Source: Trochalopteron elliotii
Taxonomy: Eukaryota; Chordata; Aves; Passeriformes; Leiothrichidae
Direction of reading: 5' to 3'
Length of the DNA: 64,000 nt
Assembly (NCBI GenBank): GCA_024734555.1
Contig: JANPWX010019236.1
Coordinates: forward strand, 503,688-567,687
Made by a program: the position numbers and the translations under genes. The notes below the pieces were generated by a model that was not told the DNA's origin, did no database searches, and saw nothing but the letters and a program-made list of their open reading frames with translations. Positions 9,231 to 21,303 of this stretch are shown here, one piece after another; the stretch's first letter is position 1, and the number at the start of each line of letters is the position of its first letter.

Positions 9231-11977
9231 TCCCCCCGTGAGAAAGGTCCTGCTGCTCCCTGCTCAGCAGCCTGTCAGATGTCACAGCAGTAAAGCACCA
9301 GCTCCCCAGAGTCCCAGGGGAAGGTCCTCAGAGGGCTGAGATCTCCCTGAAAGAGTTATCCACCCACAACATGAGCCTGGCAGGAGTGTAAACTCCTCTA
9401 GTCAACTGGAAAATATTAAATAATCAGGCAAGGCAGCAGGGTAAATTTGGTACCAGGTAGAAAATGGAATTGCCCAGGAATGTGGTTTATAAACAAATAT
9501 TGACCCCTAAGGCTTTGCTCTGGTCAGAGCCTCTTGAGACTCCTTGGGTTTGCACCAGAGCCTTGCAAGGGTAGGGCTCCATGCTGGAAGTGCTTGAAGG
9601 GAAAAGTGGGTAATATACAGTGCAGAATTTCCCAGCACAAAATAAAGTTTCATGTTTTCTACCCAGCTCCACAGGAGATTTTTCAGTATTATGCATTAGT
9701 TGAATTTTAGAGTGGTTCAAGTAAATAGATCACAAATAGCAAAGGAAATGTGTTTCAATAACACAGGTGTCCACATGAATATATGCATGAATCCTGGCAC
9801 GTATTTTTATTTTGCTAAGAATTGAAAAGTTGCCCTCTGGCATCTCTCGTTGTTTGCTGTAAATCTCAGATGAAAATGCAAACAGGAAAGGACACAAAAC
9901 TCATTGGTAATCCTGAGGAAACACTGCAGCAGCCCAGAAGGCCAAGATTACCCAAGTCTGCCTGAAGGAGCCTTATGCCAATAATTAAGCAGCAGCTGGA
10001 CAGCTCAGAATTGTGGAGTGACATTGACACTGGACATCCCAGATGGAGACAATTCACAGAGTCCAAGTAAATGCACTGTATTTGTTGAGTTGAATCCACA
10101 TGTGCTTCCCCATCAGCACCTGCCTCAGCCTCTCTCTGCCTGTCCCTGTCACCTTGTTCATCTCCCCCTTCTCAGCCTCTCTCAACAGAACAGAGAGAGC
10201 TACAAGGTTTATATGCCCTATCCATATTATGTAGTCATTTTTGTCATGTTTTGCTCTAGATAATCTCTAATCTGCTTCTTTTGACATTCCCTACATTGTG
10301 CCTGCATTTCATAAACAGAATATGGCACCAGAGAAAGTGAAGAAGATGGCATTTGAAAAAACAACTTAATGACTAAACTATTTGACAATTCAGAAAGGAA
10401 CAGAGTAGTTTTCCCGAAGAATATAAAATGCTTTGATTTTAAAACAACATCTGGATTGCCCATTGAAACATGGATCTGATGGGAATGTCAGATGCAAAGA
10501 CACTACCAGATACACACAATTTTACATTCAGTCCAATTCAGCCCCTTGGAGCTGGGCAGTCCTGGATGCTAAATCACTCTTCCAGAACACTGATCCATCA
10601 GACAAACAGCTCTACTTGGTCACAGTTTAGTCGTGTTTGGAAATTCACAGCTCAGCACAGACTGCAAATCTGCCAGTGGCACAAGAAATCCTGTATTTGT
10701 CTGAGCAATGGTCAAGAATCTTTACTGGAACAGAATCTTGGGATATGGTCAAGTAATTGGCCTTAACTCACAGGCATTTCCAGACGAACTGGTGTTTGTC
10801 CTGCCTGCACTCCATGCCTGCCCTGTGCACCCTCAGGATGTGTTTCCACTGATGCAGCCAGGGGTCAGGTGGTAGGAAAAGAAGGTAACTTACTCAGCAT
10901 CACTTCCTACACCCCTCCTGAACTGCAGTGAAAATGAGACAAAAAGAAATTTGAAATAATTTAAAGCAAACCCACTTTTAACTGCGAACCACATATTTTG
11001 GCCACACACAGCACTGAAATACCTGGTTCCTTGAGATATCAGACCACAGCTAAAACTCTGTGATGATGTATGTGCAAAATAGCCTCACTACCTGCATTTA
11101 GCTATCTTATCTGCTTTACAGCTATTAACTCCTCTGCCAGTGGTACTGGCTGAGATTAATTTTCAAACAACAAAGAGCTAATGTGCTCTCTCCTCTCCTC
11201 AGCTGGGCAACCACAGCTCCCAGGTCACTCCTTCCTCTGCTTCAGGAACTGTGCTGTAAAGAAAAGTCCTTCTCTGCAAAGCAACAGCAAAGGAACCACT
11301 CAAGGAGCTTTACTAAATCAAACCAGCTTCAGTTTCTGCTCTTAAAAAAGCCTGTCTCCTACAAGGTTGCTGTTTATTAAATAACTTGCTCTGCTTGTTC
11401 CACAAAGCAGATGCTCCTTTCTAAACCCTGCATTTCTTGAAGATGGAAACAGCCTCACCTCTCACCCACCTTCCTACTCTTCCAGAATTACTCAGGGAGC
11501 AGAATTATCCCAAACAGGCTTCCCATAATCATCAAGGTCCTGATACCTCTCCAGGCTAATTCCAGACTGGACTGAGCCCCTGAGCTCCTGCAGCTGATGG
11601 TAGAGGCAAACTGCCCCCACTCACTGCAGCCCTGCTGGAGGGAATGCTCCTGCTTCTGCCCACACGTGTCCCTTATCCCGTTTGCCTAAATGAGCTCATG
11701 AGCTTTATCAACTGCCCCTGCTAATCCAGCCTGTCTGAGCCGAGAAAGGACTGGAAGCTGATGGCAGGGGCTGGGTGAGAGCTGCTGTTGGGAGATGTTG
11801 TGAGAGGCTGGGCAGGAGGAGTTAAGTAGGTCTAAGTGAAAAGCCTGTGGGCATGGGCAAAGTGCAGAGAACCAGCGAGGACGTGAACTCCGTGGGCAGC
11901 ACTGCTGCTGAACAGTGCCCTCAGACCAACACAACAAAGCATCCTGCCAGGCAATGGCAAGACTGATTTTTATTTTG
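9231..11977. other. Unique DNA, no gene seen
   Basis: Only short frames occur here. One at 10463-10227 (minus) has a pyrimidine-rich stretch and AG inside it, but it has no recognisable domain and no clear donor site. I see no interspersed repeat that I can name. Confidence 0.45.
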
Positions 11978-12063
11978 CCTTTTTTTTCTTCTTCTTCTTT
12001 TTCCTTTTTTTTTTCTTCTTCTTTTTCCTTTTTCCTTTTTTTTTTTTTTTTCTTCTTTTTCTT
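11978..12063 (+). repeat. Pyrimidine tract (T/C-only microsatellite)
   Basis: This is an 86-base stretch made only of T and C, mainly T-runs broken by CTT and CC groups. The reverse strand reads as Lys/Glu/Arg-rich frames (11686-12183 and 11970-12278), which are artefacts of the purine strand. Tracts of this kind can form triplex (H-) DNA when they have mirror symmetry. Confidence 0.9.
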
Positions 12064-12749
12064 AAGTAAACTTTCTCCCCTGCAGAGGAGTGGCTGTCTG
12101 TGGAAATTCTGTGTGGCCACCTCTCCCAGCAGCAGCAATCCAGTAATGACCAGCCCTTTAATCCCAGCATGGGCAAGGGGCATGAGGGCAGCTGCAGAGG
12201 GTGCCTGTGGGAAGGAAACCCAGACACAATGTTAAACAGCAAAGATCTGCACAAGTAATTTAGCAGTAGTTCAAACATCTCATTAATTTAATTTATAGGG
12301 AAAAGCTGTCAGCCTTAATTTTAGTTAAACACTGAACCACAGGTGAACCTTGTGCCTGTGAAAACCACCAAGAGAAAAGCTGAGCGTTCTCTCATCCAGC
12401 ACTCTGTGGCCCTATTAACCCATGCCAGGAAGGTGGGAAAAAGCCAGCACAATAACTTCCTGGGAAGCCCAGGGCTCTTCTAGGCAGTGGCACATCTGCA
12501 AGCTCTGTGTTTGCAGCAGAACCACAACAGCAGCTGTGTTTCCACAATGCCATGGCTGGTGGAAAAGCAAAGCGGCCACAGCTGAAGGGTTGGGGCTGCT
12601 GAGCAGTTCCTGCTGCAGATGGCACTGGCATGATACAGGTCAACACGTGGTCAGAGTCTTATAAAGCAGGTGCTGATGTATCAATCTCTGAGGGTGCAGC
12701 CCTTGCAGAGAAGTGGCTAAAATCAATTAGCCAGACTGCTCTTCAGAGG
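12064..12749. other. Unique DNA, no gene seen
   Basis: This stretch lies between the pyrimidine tract and the next LTR. Overlapping short frames run on both strands, with no motif that I recognise. Confidence 0.4.
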
Positions 12750-13170
12750 TGTTCTGTAAAGCAAAAGGTTTAATAAAGAAAAATAACAAAATAACAAATG
12801 TTACAGAAAACAAACGAAAAGCTGCATACAGGGGTCTGAGAAACTTCTGACACCGTGCTGAAACACTCCAAAAAGCCCCTGTTATTCTTTTGTGCTCCTT
12901 CCTAAATACTGAATGTTTTTAGGAGGGACAATGTGGCTTGCTGCCAATAGGGAGAGCTTCAGGATTTGAGGAATGGTGACAAGGTCCAACAGGCTCTTCT
13001 CTCTTGGCCAATTACTATCAGAACAGCAAAGAAGTTTCTGGGTTCTTTTCCTTATAAGAAATGCAAGGGGTGAGTCTCAAACTTTTTCCTATATGGAAAA
13101 TACTTTCTGGGTGTGGGAAATGCATCCCTACACTGGCACTCTGCAGGTTTTCCAGTTCCTCCTTCATGCC
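12750..13170 (-). mobile_element. Solitary LTR, family B, copy 2
   Basis: This is the homologue of 1008-1440 in the same orientation. The left edge TGTTCTGTAAAGC, reverse ATTAAA (12769-12774), GGCCAATTAC (near 13006), a TATA-like block (CCTATATGG near 13090, with CTTATAAG at 13051-13058) and GGTGTGGGAAATGCAT follow the same order as in copy 1. The copies have clearly diverged, so the insertions are not recent. The outer boundary is approximate. Confidence 0.55.
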
Positions 13171-14680
13171 TAAGACCCATCAGTGTGTACCTGCAGACAG
13201 GTGGGATTACAGGGTCTTTGACTCCTCCAGCACTGCCCTGCTGAGCCCTCTCATCTGTGTGTAATTTTGATGGGCTTGGAGTGAGGGCTGCATTTCTGTT
13301 TCTCTCCTGGCTAAAAGAGAGACAAGGATGGCACGAGAGGGTTCCCAGGGTTGTGTTTGTCTGGGGTTCATAGGTACATCCCACAGACAGGCACAAGTTC
13401 CTACTGAAAGCCACCTGCTGCTGTGACTGGGAGAAATGGGAACTCGAGTCCTTCTGTCTCCAACCAGCCCTTGCTCAAACCCCCAGCAGTCTGGGTACAT
13501 CCCCTGAGGGCAGATTTAGCTGCTTCAAGGCTCCCACTGAAAGTGAACCTGGCCAGGAGGAATGAACCATAAACAGACTGTGAAGAAGGCACTTCTCTGG
13601 TGCCAAGCTCCTTTCCCAAGGCTGGGTCAGCAGGAAAACATCCTCCAGGATAAAACCAGGCAGGATGAGCCTGTCTGTGGGGGCTGCTAGCATTGCAGTG
13701 TTGCCAGTGCAGAGGTTTCTGCTGCTGCCTCAACTCCCCAGTTCTTTTTGGGCAAACCAGCTGGAACACAGCACCATCTGCACAGGAGCCAGGTGTTTGT
13801 GCCCCTGCAATGTGACAGAAAAGTATTCCTCCAAGATTTTAGCAAGGCATGGTCTTTTCTCTTGCTGTTTCTAAGCCTCTGCTTTGGAAGCATGGAAAAA
13901 AATCAAATATATTCCTCAAAAGCTCCTGTTATTCCCTGTCAGGTCAGGTCCAGCCAGGTGCTCCCCTTACATGACCAGCCTCATGCAGGGAAGGAAGAAG
14001 CCCCAGCACTGGCCTGGGGGAAGCCCATGGCATCCCCTCCCTGCCAGGTCCTGCCAGGTTACACACCCAGTGTTCAGTGCAGTATTCCCCCTACACTGGT
14101 ACATAAACTCCCTTTTCCTGCATTCAGCTGTATGGGTTTCTCCCATCCTCCTTACTCGGCGCTTTGTTTTAAGAGCTCATCCTCCACAGTAATTTCATAG
14201 GTTTCTATTCCTAGCTTCAGGAGAGGGAAGGGAGAATCTAATAATATTGATGAATAACCCAGCTCTGCTAAGAAGTCTGCCTTTTCTTTAATTTAAAAAA
14301 TACCTGCTAGAAGAAGTAAAAAGGGTGTGTCACTGCTGACTGTAACAAACAAAATAAGTGAAAGATATGGGACCATGTTCCCAGGCACATCAGGGGCAAA
14401 ACAGAGTACTGTGGCTTCAAAGAGCAGGGACAGCCTGCAAAACAGATCACAGAAAGTGACACCCTGAAAGGTGAACCCTGCTGAAAAGCATATTTGGCCT
14501 TTCCTTTGAACAAACACCCACCCATTTCCTGGGCTTGTCTTGCATGTTGAGATCCACCCACCAAAGTGTATTGGAATAAACAACAGTGGCAGGATGAGGC
14601 TGGCAGTGACTTTTGGGCTGGTTGTCACATGTCTTTTCCATGTGATTCATGCTGGTGACTGAGCCTTCCCATTGGAAAAT
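13171..14680. other. Unique DNA, no gene seen
   Basis: GC-rich sequence at 13200-14200 gives several frames of 60-150 codons that overlap in opposite orientations and have no recognisable domain. Nothing else can be supported. Confidence 0.4.
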
Positions 14681-15294
14681 GTGGTGTGTTTTTAAGTTCT
14701 ACATGAGTTTGGTGTATTGTTCAGTTATATGTGTACCCCATTTTGTTCCCTGGAATCCATTTGTTTCTGTACCCCATCCTGTTGTATGTAACCCTTCCCC
14801 ATACCTTCCCCCAGCAACTGCCCTGTGGTTGGTTCCCCCCTTTAGTTGTCAATCTTGTATCATGTATCCCCCTGGTCCTGTCCCTCATCCCGGGGCCTCT
14901 CCCTGAGTCTGGAAGGTTCGGGGAGAGGCGTCGAGTGATTGGGCAGGATCCAGTCATCCCCCTCCCACTCCCCTTTGGTTTGTTACTGTACATGTCAGTT
15001 GTGTGATCAGCCACTCCCCGGTTTGTTCCTATTCGTGCCTTCTGTAACCCATCCCTAGAACCCACCCCCCTTTAAAAGGTGCTGTCCCTCTCTGCTGGTT
15101 GTCTCTCCTGGGGCACTGGCAGTGAGGTGAGGGCTCCCTGCCCAATAAACTCCTGTTCTGTTTCACCCCCAAGAGAGTCCCTCCTTTCATTTGCTCCTCT
15201 CCATCGCTGCACACCTGCCCGCGGCGCAGGCACGGACCATCGGTTTGCGGCGGCGTCCCGGGGCTGCCCGAGCGAGGCGGGCGCTGGAGGAAAA
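14681..15294 (+). mobile_element. Solitary LTR, family E (ERVK/alpharetrovirus-like layout)
   Basis: From TGTGGTGTG at 14681 the block runs through a C/T-rich U3, a TATA-like TTTAAAAGG (15071-15079), a poly(A) signal AATAAA (15144-15149) with T-rich sequence after it, and a CpG-rich U5 (15220-15288). The order and spacing (about 70 bp from TATA to AATAAA) are those of an LTR. GGAAAA occurs directly before 14681 and again at 15289-15294. If that is the target-site duplication, the LTR would end in GA rather than the canonical CA, so the boundary is unresolved. There is no retroviral coding sequence downstream. Confidence 0.7.
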
Positions 15295-16829
15295 CAGTTC
15301 AGTCCCTGCCCAACCAGCACAGCAATGAGCACAGGCAGACCCAGCTCAATGGGTTTGCAAAGAGCTGCTCTGGAGCAAGAGGGGGCCTGATAAAATGGTG
15401 ATGGAAGGAAACTGATGCTCAAAGGGATTTCATCAGAGGTCACGTGGAAAGAAGAGGAAGAAAGCAATAAGGGAAAAATAATATTAAACTGCAACTGATA
15501 CCTTTTGGGTGAATGTAGAGCTGGTTCTCTCTTTAATCTCCAGGAGCAACATTCCATGCTTAGACTACAGCAGGGAGCTGAAGGCTGCAGAACAGGTCAC
15601 TGCAGCTCTGACAGAATACACAGAGCACTCTCTAAGTGCAGGGAACAGAGCACTGTGAGAAGGGGTTCCCCCCCAGAGCACTGCCGGGACCCCCCAGCAC
15701 AGAGCAGCAGTGCTGTGGCTCTCCTGCACCAGCTCCTGCCCTTAAGGAGCTGTCCTGTGTTTGGGATGAGCAGCACTAAAATCTTCCATGAATTCAATCA
15801 GGCACAGGGCAGCTGATGAGGGAGCTGACAGAATGGTTTCTCCTGCAAGTGCATGCCAGGAGACGTAATTAACAAGGAGGACGAAGAAATAAGAAACTGA
15901 ATTTTTTAAAAAATTATTTCTAAATTTCTATTAAATATTCCTCCTCCGTCCTAAGTGGAGGGAAACTGTCCACCCACAAGCCCCCTCCTGGGTCTGTGGG
16001 ACTGCTTCAGCATCAGCTGCACATGTGTGTGGCAGATGGATGTTTATTGCCCTGGGCTGCTGGGAGCTGGTGCTGCTTTCCTGCTCTGCTCTCCAGCCAG
16101 GGAAAAACCTGCTGCTGCCTTTCCCTGCTGCCACAGCCACTCTGAGCCCTCCTCACAAACCACCAGAGATTTTCTGGGTGAGGGGCAGCACAGCTTTCCT
16201 AAGGCAGAGGAAATGCTAAAGGGGAAAAAGAAATTAATACAGGGGAACAGCAGCAATAAAGTTTGAAAAATGACTGTGGAAAATGCAGGGCTTCCCAAGG
16301 AAGAGCTGACAGAGCCACCTACAGCCCAGGGAGCAGGGCAGCACAGCCCAGCCTGCAAACATCCCCCAGTGCACATTACAGCAGGCCTGCCATTCTGTAA
16401 CATCAAGGGGAGAGACTGGAAAAAAAATAAATCTGTGGCATAAAGAAAAGAATAAGAGACTGATAAATAATACATTAAACAAAAAGCAGATGGTTCTTGT
16501 AGTCTTTTAAAATAACTCTTACGTGGGTATAATATACCATAAATATCAGGGCTGCAGTGCAGCCTTTCTACAACAAGTCACAGACTAGTCAGAAAACACT
16601 TTCTGAGATCTGAATCATGGCCACTTATATATTCACTTTTATTATGGGAAAAAAAAAAAAGAGAAAAATTAATAGCATCTCTCAGCAGAAAGTTATTTCT
16701 AGTCTTCTACTTTGCAAAGGGAGCTGTCATTTCACTATTTTGGTGGGTGTAATGGCACATGCTGTACCGACCATATGTAATCAGAGAATTAAATGCTGGC
16801 TCAGTTATGAAGACATAATGAGATACACA

Positions 16830-16830
<1 letters not shown>
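15295..16830. other. Unique DNA, no gene seen
   Basis: This mixed-composition region includes a short AT-rich patch (about 15900-15940). No gene or named repeat is recognisable. Confidence 0.4.

Positions 16831-16856
<26 letters not shown>
16831..16856 (+). repeat. Poly(T) run of 26
   Basis: This is an uninterrupted run of 26 T. CR1, the main avian LINE, does not leave poly(A) tails, so a long A/T run is a little unusual here, but I see no retrocopy body on its right side and no flanking duplication. It may be a simple slippage product. Confidence 0.9.
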
Positions 16857-16860
<4 letters not shown>

Positions 16861-17665
16861 GAGAAAAATGATTGAAAATAAAACCCAGTAGAGTGAAAAA
16901 CACAGATGTCTCTGGCATGATAAAACTTTCTGGACATGTAGATCCTAAGTTGCCATTGTTGGAATTAGCTAAGACTCTTTTAACTCCAGATTGCTACTTT
17001 CAACTTCCTACTCCAAAAAAGTCCCAAGAGCCCTGCCAGTGGTGAACTGGTGAGGCTGACCTGGGACAACCTGCCTGGGACACTGGAGGTTGGTTTGAGG
17101 TGCATCCCCCTGCAGAGAGCCATCTGAGACCCTGAAGAGATTGGAGCTCTTTCTCATCAAGGAAGGTCCTGCTGATGCAGAGAGCTCCTGGCTGGTTACA
17201 TCCATCCAAATTCCATCAGGGAGCCACACTGGACACAGCCCCAGCTTTCCAGCAGGAAACCTTCTGTCCTGGGCTGCATTTTCTGGCTGATAAGAGAGGG
17301 AGCAACAGGAGCTGGCAGCAGGAGCTCGGATTCCACAGGGCCACCACCCTTCTCTGCCTCACCATCCCCACCCAAAAAACAGCTCCAACACTCCTGCCCT
17401 GCTGGTGCAAAGCTCTGTCAAAGTGCTGAGTGCTGGAAATGATCTCTCCAGCTGATTCAGCTCAGTGGACAGGCCACTCAGACCCTCTTCTGGGGTATTG
17501 GACTCCTCATCCTCTCCTCTGCCCCTTCAGTGCTCTGTGTCCTGTTCACTCCTCAGCTGCCTGCCACTGTTCTATGGGGAATTCCTGCCCAGGCAGATCC
17601 CTGGCTCCCACCCCACACCACTGGGGTCACCCAAGATGGGACCAGCTCAGCAAAGGGTCAGGGAG
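16857..17665. other. Unique DNA, no gene seen
   Basis: GC-rich sequence with short overlapping frames lies between 17000 and 17660. I see no recognisable domain, splice structure or repeat. Confidence 0.4.
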
Positions 17666-18337
17666 TGTTGGAGAGGATGAAAGTTTAACAGGAAAGTTTT
17701 ACAGAAATGAATAGTTAGCAGAAGGCTCTTTAGAAATGAAAGCTAGTTTTGATATAGAAGAATAAAAGAAGCTTCAAGCTAGAAACTGCTGAAGTAGCAG
17801 TTACTGGATAACCCAAGAAAGCAAAGGTTAAGTTGAGCTGGAAGGATGTTTTTTTGACTAGAGCAAAGATATGTTTGACCACAAAGACAGAAAGATGTTT
17901 TTTTACCAAGTAAAGAGAATTCCCAAGAAAAGCAGGAGGCACCATAGGTAAACAGACATGCTGATGTAGTGAGTAGAGAAAAGATTTAGGAGTTTTCCAC
18001 TGCAAGAAAACTGAAAAACAACTTTAAGCTGAAACTGTAACATACTAACTTTTGTGATTGGGTGGTACTAACTGTTGTATGGTAATGATAATAGGTAGGA
18101 TAGGTTAGAAGGTATGGTAAAGGTATTGTGTATGATGTTTATTGGTTGCATGCATTAAGATGCTCTGCAAAGAAAAATATACAATGCATTATAATGAGAA
18201 CTAAGGGGGCTGCAGGTGTCACTTATAAGCTGTAGCTGGCAGCTTTTAGGCTTGGTTCTGTTACCCACGACCCAGGGCTGCTGTGACACCACCTATGCAA
18301 TAAACAGCATTTGAAAGAGACACCTGATGTCCCAACA
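17666..18337 (+). mobile_element. Solitary LTR, family F (ERVL-like)
   Basis: This 672-bp block starts TGTTGG and ends CCAACA, a perfect 6-bp terminal inverted repeat. It is AT-rich, with a TATA-like ACTTATAAGC (18221-18230) and AATAAA (18299-18304) close to the 3' end. That is the short-U5 layout of many avian ERVL LTRs. The flanks (GGGAG on the left, TCCTT on the right) do not match, so either the ends are off by a few bases or the target-site duplication has decayed. No coding remnant adjoins it. Confidence 0.7.
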
Positions 18338-21303
18338 TCCTTGTGAGACCCTCTTTGTCCTCTACGAGGAAGGAAAGGCAGTGACGGGCAGGCACTGCTC
18401 CCCAGCCCTGGCACCAGGAGCAAAGAGCTCCCCTCAGACCCTGTGAGACACTGTGCCAAGGCTTCCCCTCTGCACCAACACCTGGCACTTTACTCACCAG
18501 ATCATGTCGTCCAGCCTTCATTTTGGAGAAGGAGGGTACTAAAAATACATTTCCATTTCAATAGGGCAGAGAGGAAATACCACAGTGCTTATTTTTGGCT
18601 GCAGAACTGATTTTTTTAGCTAGTCATAAAATTTTACTGCTTCGAAGTGGTCACTGGAGGGGGTTTTTTAGAGGAGACTGAACTCGTGGCTGAAGCTGCC
18701 TCTGTCTGGTTATCACAAGCCACAGGTGGCTTCAAGTGCCTCTTGTAGCAGCCTCCAGGACAATGTAATGCATAAATTTGCATTCAATATTTATATGACA
18801 CAACTCTGTGCTCTTTTGGGTTCAATTTGTCTTTAGAATTTATCCCAGTGTATTAGCAAAGTTCATTACTTCCCACTGCTGGTACCCCTCAGTAGGAACC
18901 CTGAGCTGAACAAACAACCAACCAACCAACCCACCCCAACCAAACAATCCCATGAGGAGGCCACTTGATGGGACCAAAGCAGCAAAATCCTGCCCTGACC
19001 ATACCAGGGAGCAGAGGAGGATTTTGGAGCTGTGACCAGCTCAGCACACTCATGCCTGGCAGGAGTAAAATTTTTCACAAATTTGATATGGAGAAGGGCA
19101 AATGCAGTTTCCAAAAAGGAGAGAGTATGTTTTTACAGACTGAACTATTAGGTTGGGTTTGTTGGGTTTTTTTCCAGAACACTTATGACGTTTCAAAGTT
19201 CATAACAGCTTCTTATAGCTATAGGATGAAATTTCCCAATTAAAATGGAAGGAAGTTGTCAGAAATTAAAACATCGCCATCCAGTCAGGCCTGGCATTTG
19301 GGTTTGTTGGTCTGAGTTGAAATGAAAAGCAGCACAAGACATTTTGGCAGCTGCAAACCTTTCTGCAGATTTATAGTTTCAATAAAAACATTGTTGTGTA
19401 AGGCAGAAAGCTTCAATTTCAGCTTAGAGTAATCTCATTGTCTCTCACAGGCACAAGCAGCGCTGGAAACAGGAGGTGGACACCATCTCCCACACCCAAA
19501 AATGTCATTTTTAACTGGGAAATTCATCGGGTGGGGCAGGAGCAGGCCCCAGTATTCCTGCTGGAGGACCTGCAGGCAGTGGGGAAAAAACCCTGCACCA
19601 CTGTGGATAGAGCCATTTGGGGAAGTGAGGCCATCCACCAAGTTTAAGCTCCATTTTTTTCCACAGAAAATTCTCTTTTCTAGTAGCATCAGACTGAAAA
19701 TTCCTGAAAATGAACTCTGAAATGACAGAGGACTGCATAAAAAAGCCAAACTAAATCCAGGAAAAAGAGATCTTTGTGCAAAAAACCAGAATTTCCCAGT
19801 GAATGGACTCAGTGTGTAAATGTGGAACACTCAGTGCAAGGCAAGGACTGACTCAGCTCCAGCTGCCTTTCAGGAAGCAAAGCAGATGCCAAGCAGTTGG
19901 AGCAAAGGCAGGAAATGATGCTGGGACATTGCATTAGGGCCAGGAGCCAGAGGCAGGGCTGCAGCCTGCCCTGGAAGGGGCTGCCACTGCCAAGAAGAGG
20001 AGCTGCTTTTCCCTGGGTAACTCCCTGCCACTGTGAAGAAAACAAATTTTGAATTTCCAGCTGCAAACTCCCACCTTCAGCCTCTGATCCCCCTGAAGGG
20101 AAAAACAAATCATTTGGAAAAAAAGCTCTGTGGATGAAAATCTGAAATTCAGAGGCAGTTTTGTGCAGACTAGCCAGTTAAGATGGATTCAGTAGAGTCC
20201 CTTGTCTCTTCCACACCCTGTGTCATTTGCTGCAGCATTTGATTTTATCATTTGGATCTGAAGAGGAACCTGTGCTGTTGAATTAAAGAGGAACGTGTGT
20301 TGTTGAATTAATTACCCCAATTTAGTTTATCATTTCTGGGGTTCCCAAAGAGCAGCCCCCCTCACCCCAGGCTGCTCTCTGTTCTGTCACAGATCAGCAG
20401 CAGCTCTCTGCTAAGGTTTTCCTGGTGGAGGTTTGAGTGGTTTAGAATAATTCCCCATCACTCTGGATTTTTATATATTGCTGTAATCACACACCTTTAA
20501 TGATACTGGAAATTAAAGCAGAAATTTAACATGCGTGGAAGTTCTTTTAAAGTCCAATTAGATGCCATTACAATATTTATATATTGAGTGCAAGTTTTCT
20601 TTCCCAAAGGGGTCTCTTTTACAAATAACTGTAACACTAGTTGTGGGTCACAGCAGAGTCTATTGCACTCATTTCAGGGCTTTTTAGCATTACCGAATTT
20701 CCAAATTATCAGTAAATTAAAATAGTAAATTATTAACTCAGAATGAAACAAGTAACACCCAGACATCCAGGCTGTTACATTCTCAGCAGGTAACCAGCTG
20801 GAGCAGGGGGAAAGCAAATTCAGAGTATTACAAGCTCCAAGTGCCATCTCGTGGCCCCACAGGCACTGCACAGGCACAGCCACAGGCAGGATTTAGGAGT
20901 CCTCAGGTGCAGGGTGGATTTGTATGCTGAGGGCATCATTACTGGGCTTTAAAGAAATCCCTCTGCTGCAATGCCTGACACACTCTCCCTCTGGAAGGCT
21001 ACAGACACTGCCTCCAGGATTTACAGCTCCCCTGGACCTCTGGCTCCCACAAGGAGTCCATAAAAGTTTTACCACCCAGCTCTTGCATCACAGCCATAAA
21101 TTCTGGCTGTTTTATCACAGGCAGCACAATCTGGGCACCGACTGCCAGGCCACAAGTGAGCAGGGGCCACTCACACTGCCAGGGTCACTCAGGGCCAGGG
21201 TCACAGCCAGGGCTGTCACATCCACCAGGAGATCAGAGTTTCCCCAGGCTCATTGCACCAGTGACCCTTCTGCTGCTCCAGCTCCACCTGCCCCTGTTAG
21301 AAA
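18338..21303. other. Unique DNA with minor simple repeats
   Basis: This stretch contains a (CCAA)n-like patch at 18911-18948 and a ~26-bp tandem duplication (GAGGAAC.TGTG.TGTTGAATTAA) at 20263-20310. Short frames show no recognisable domain. The GC-rich part at 21100-21300 leads into the minisatellite. Confidence 0.45.

Noticed and set aside
11686..12278. Lys/Glu-rich minus-strand frames
   Set aside because: They are produced by the purine strand of the T/C tract.
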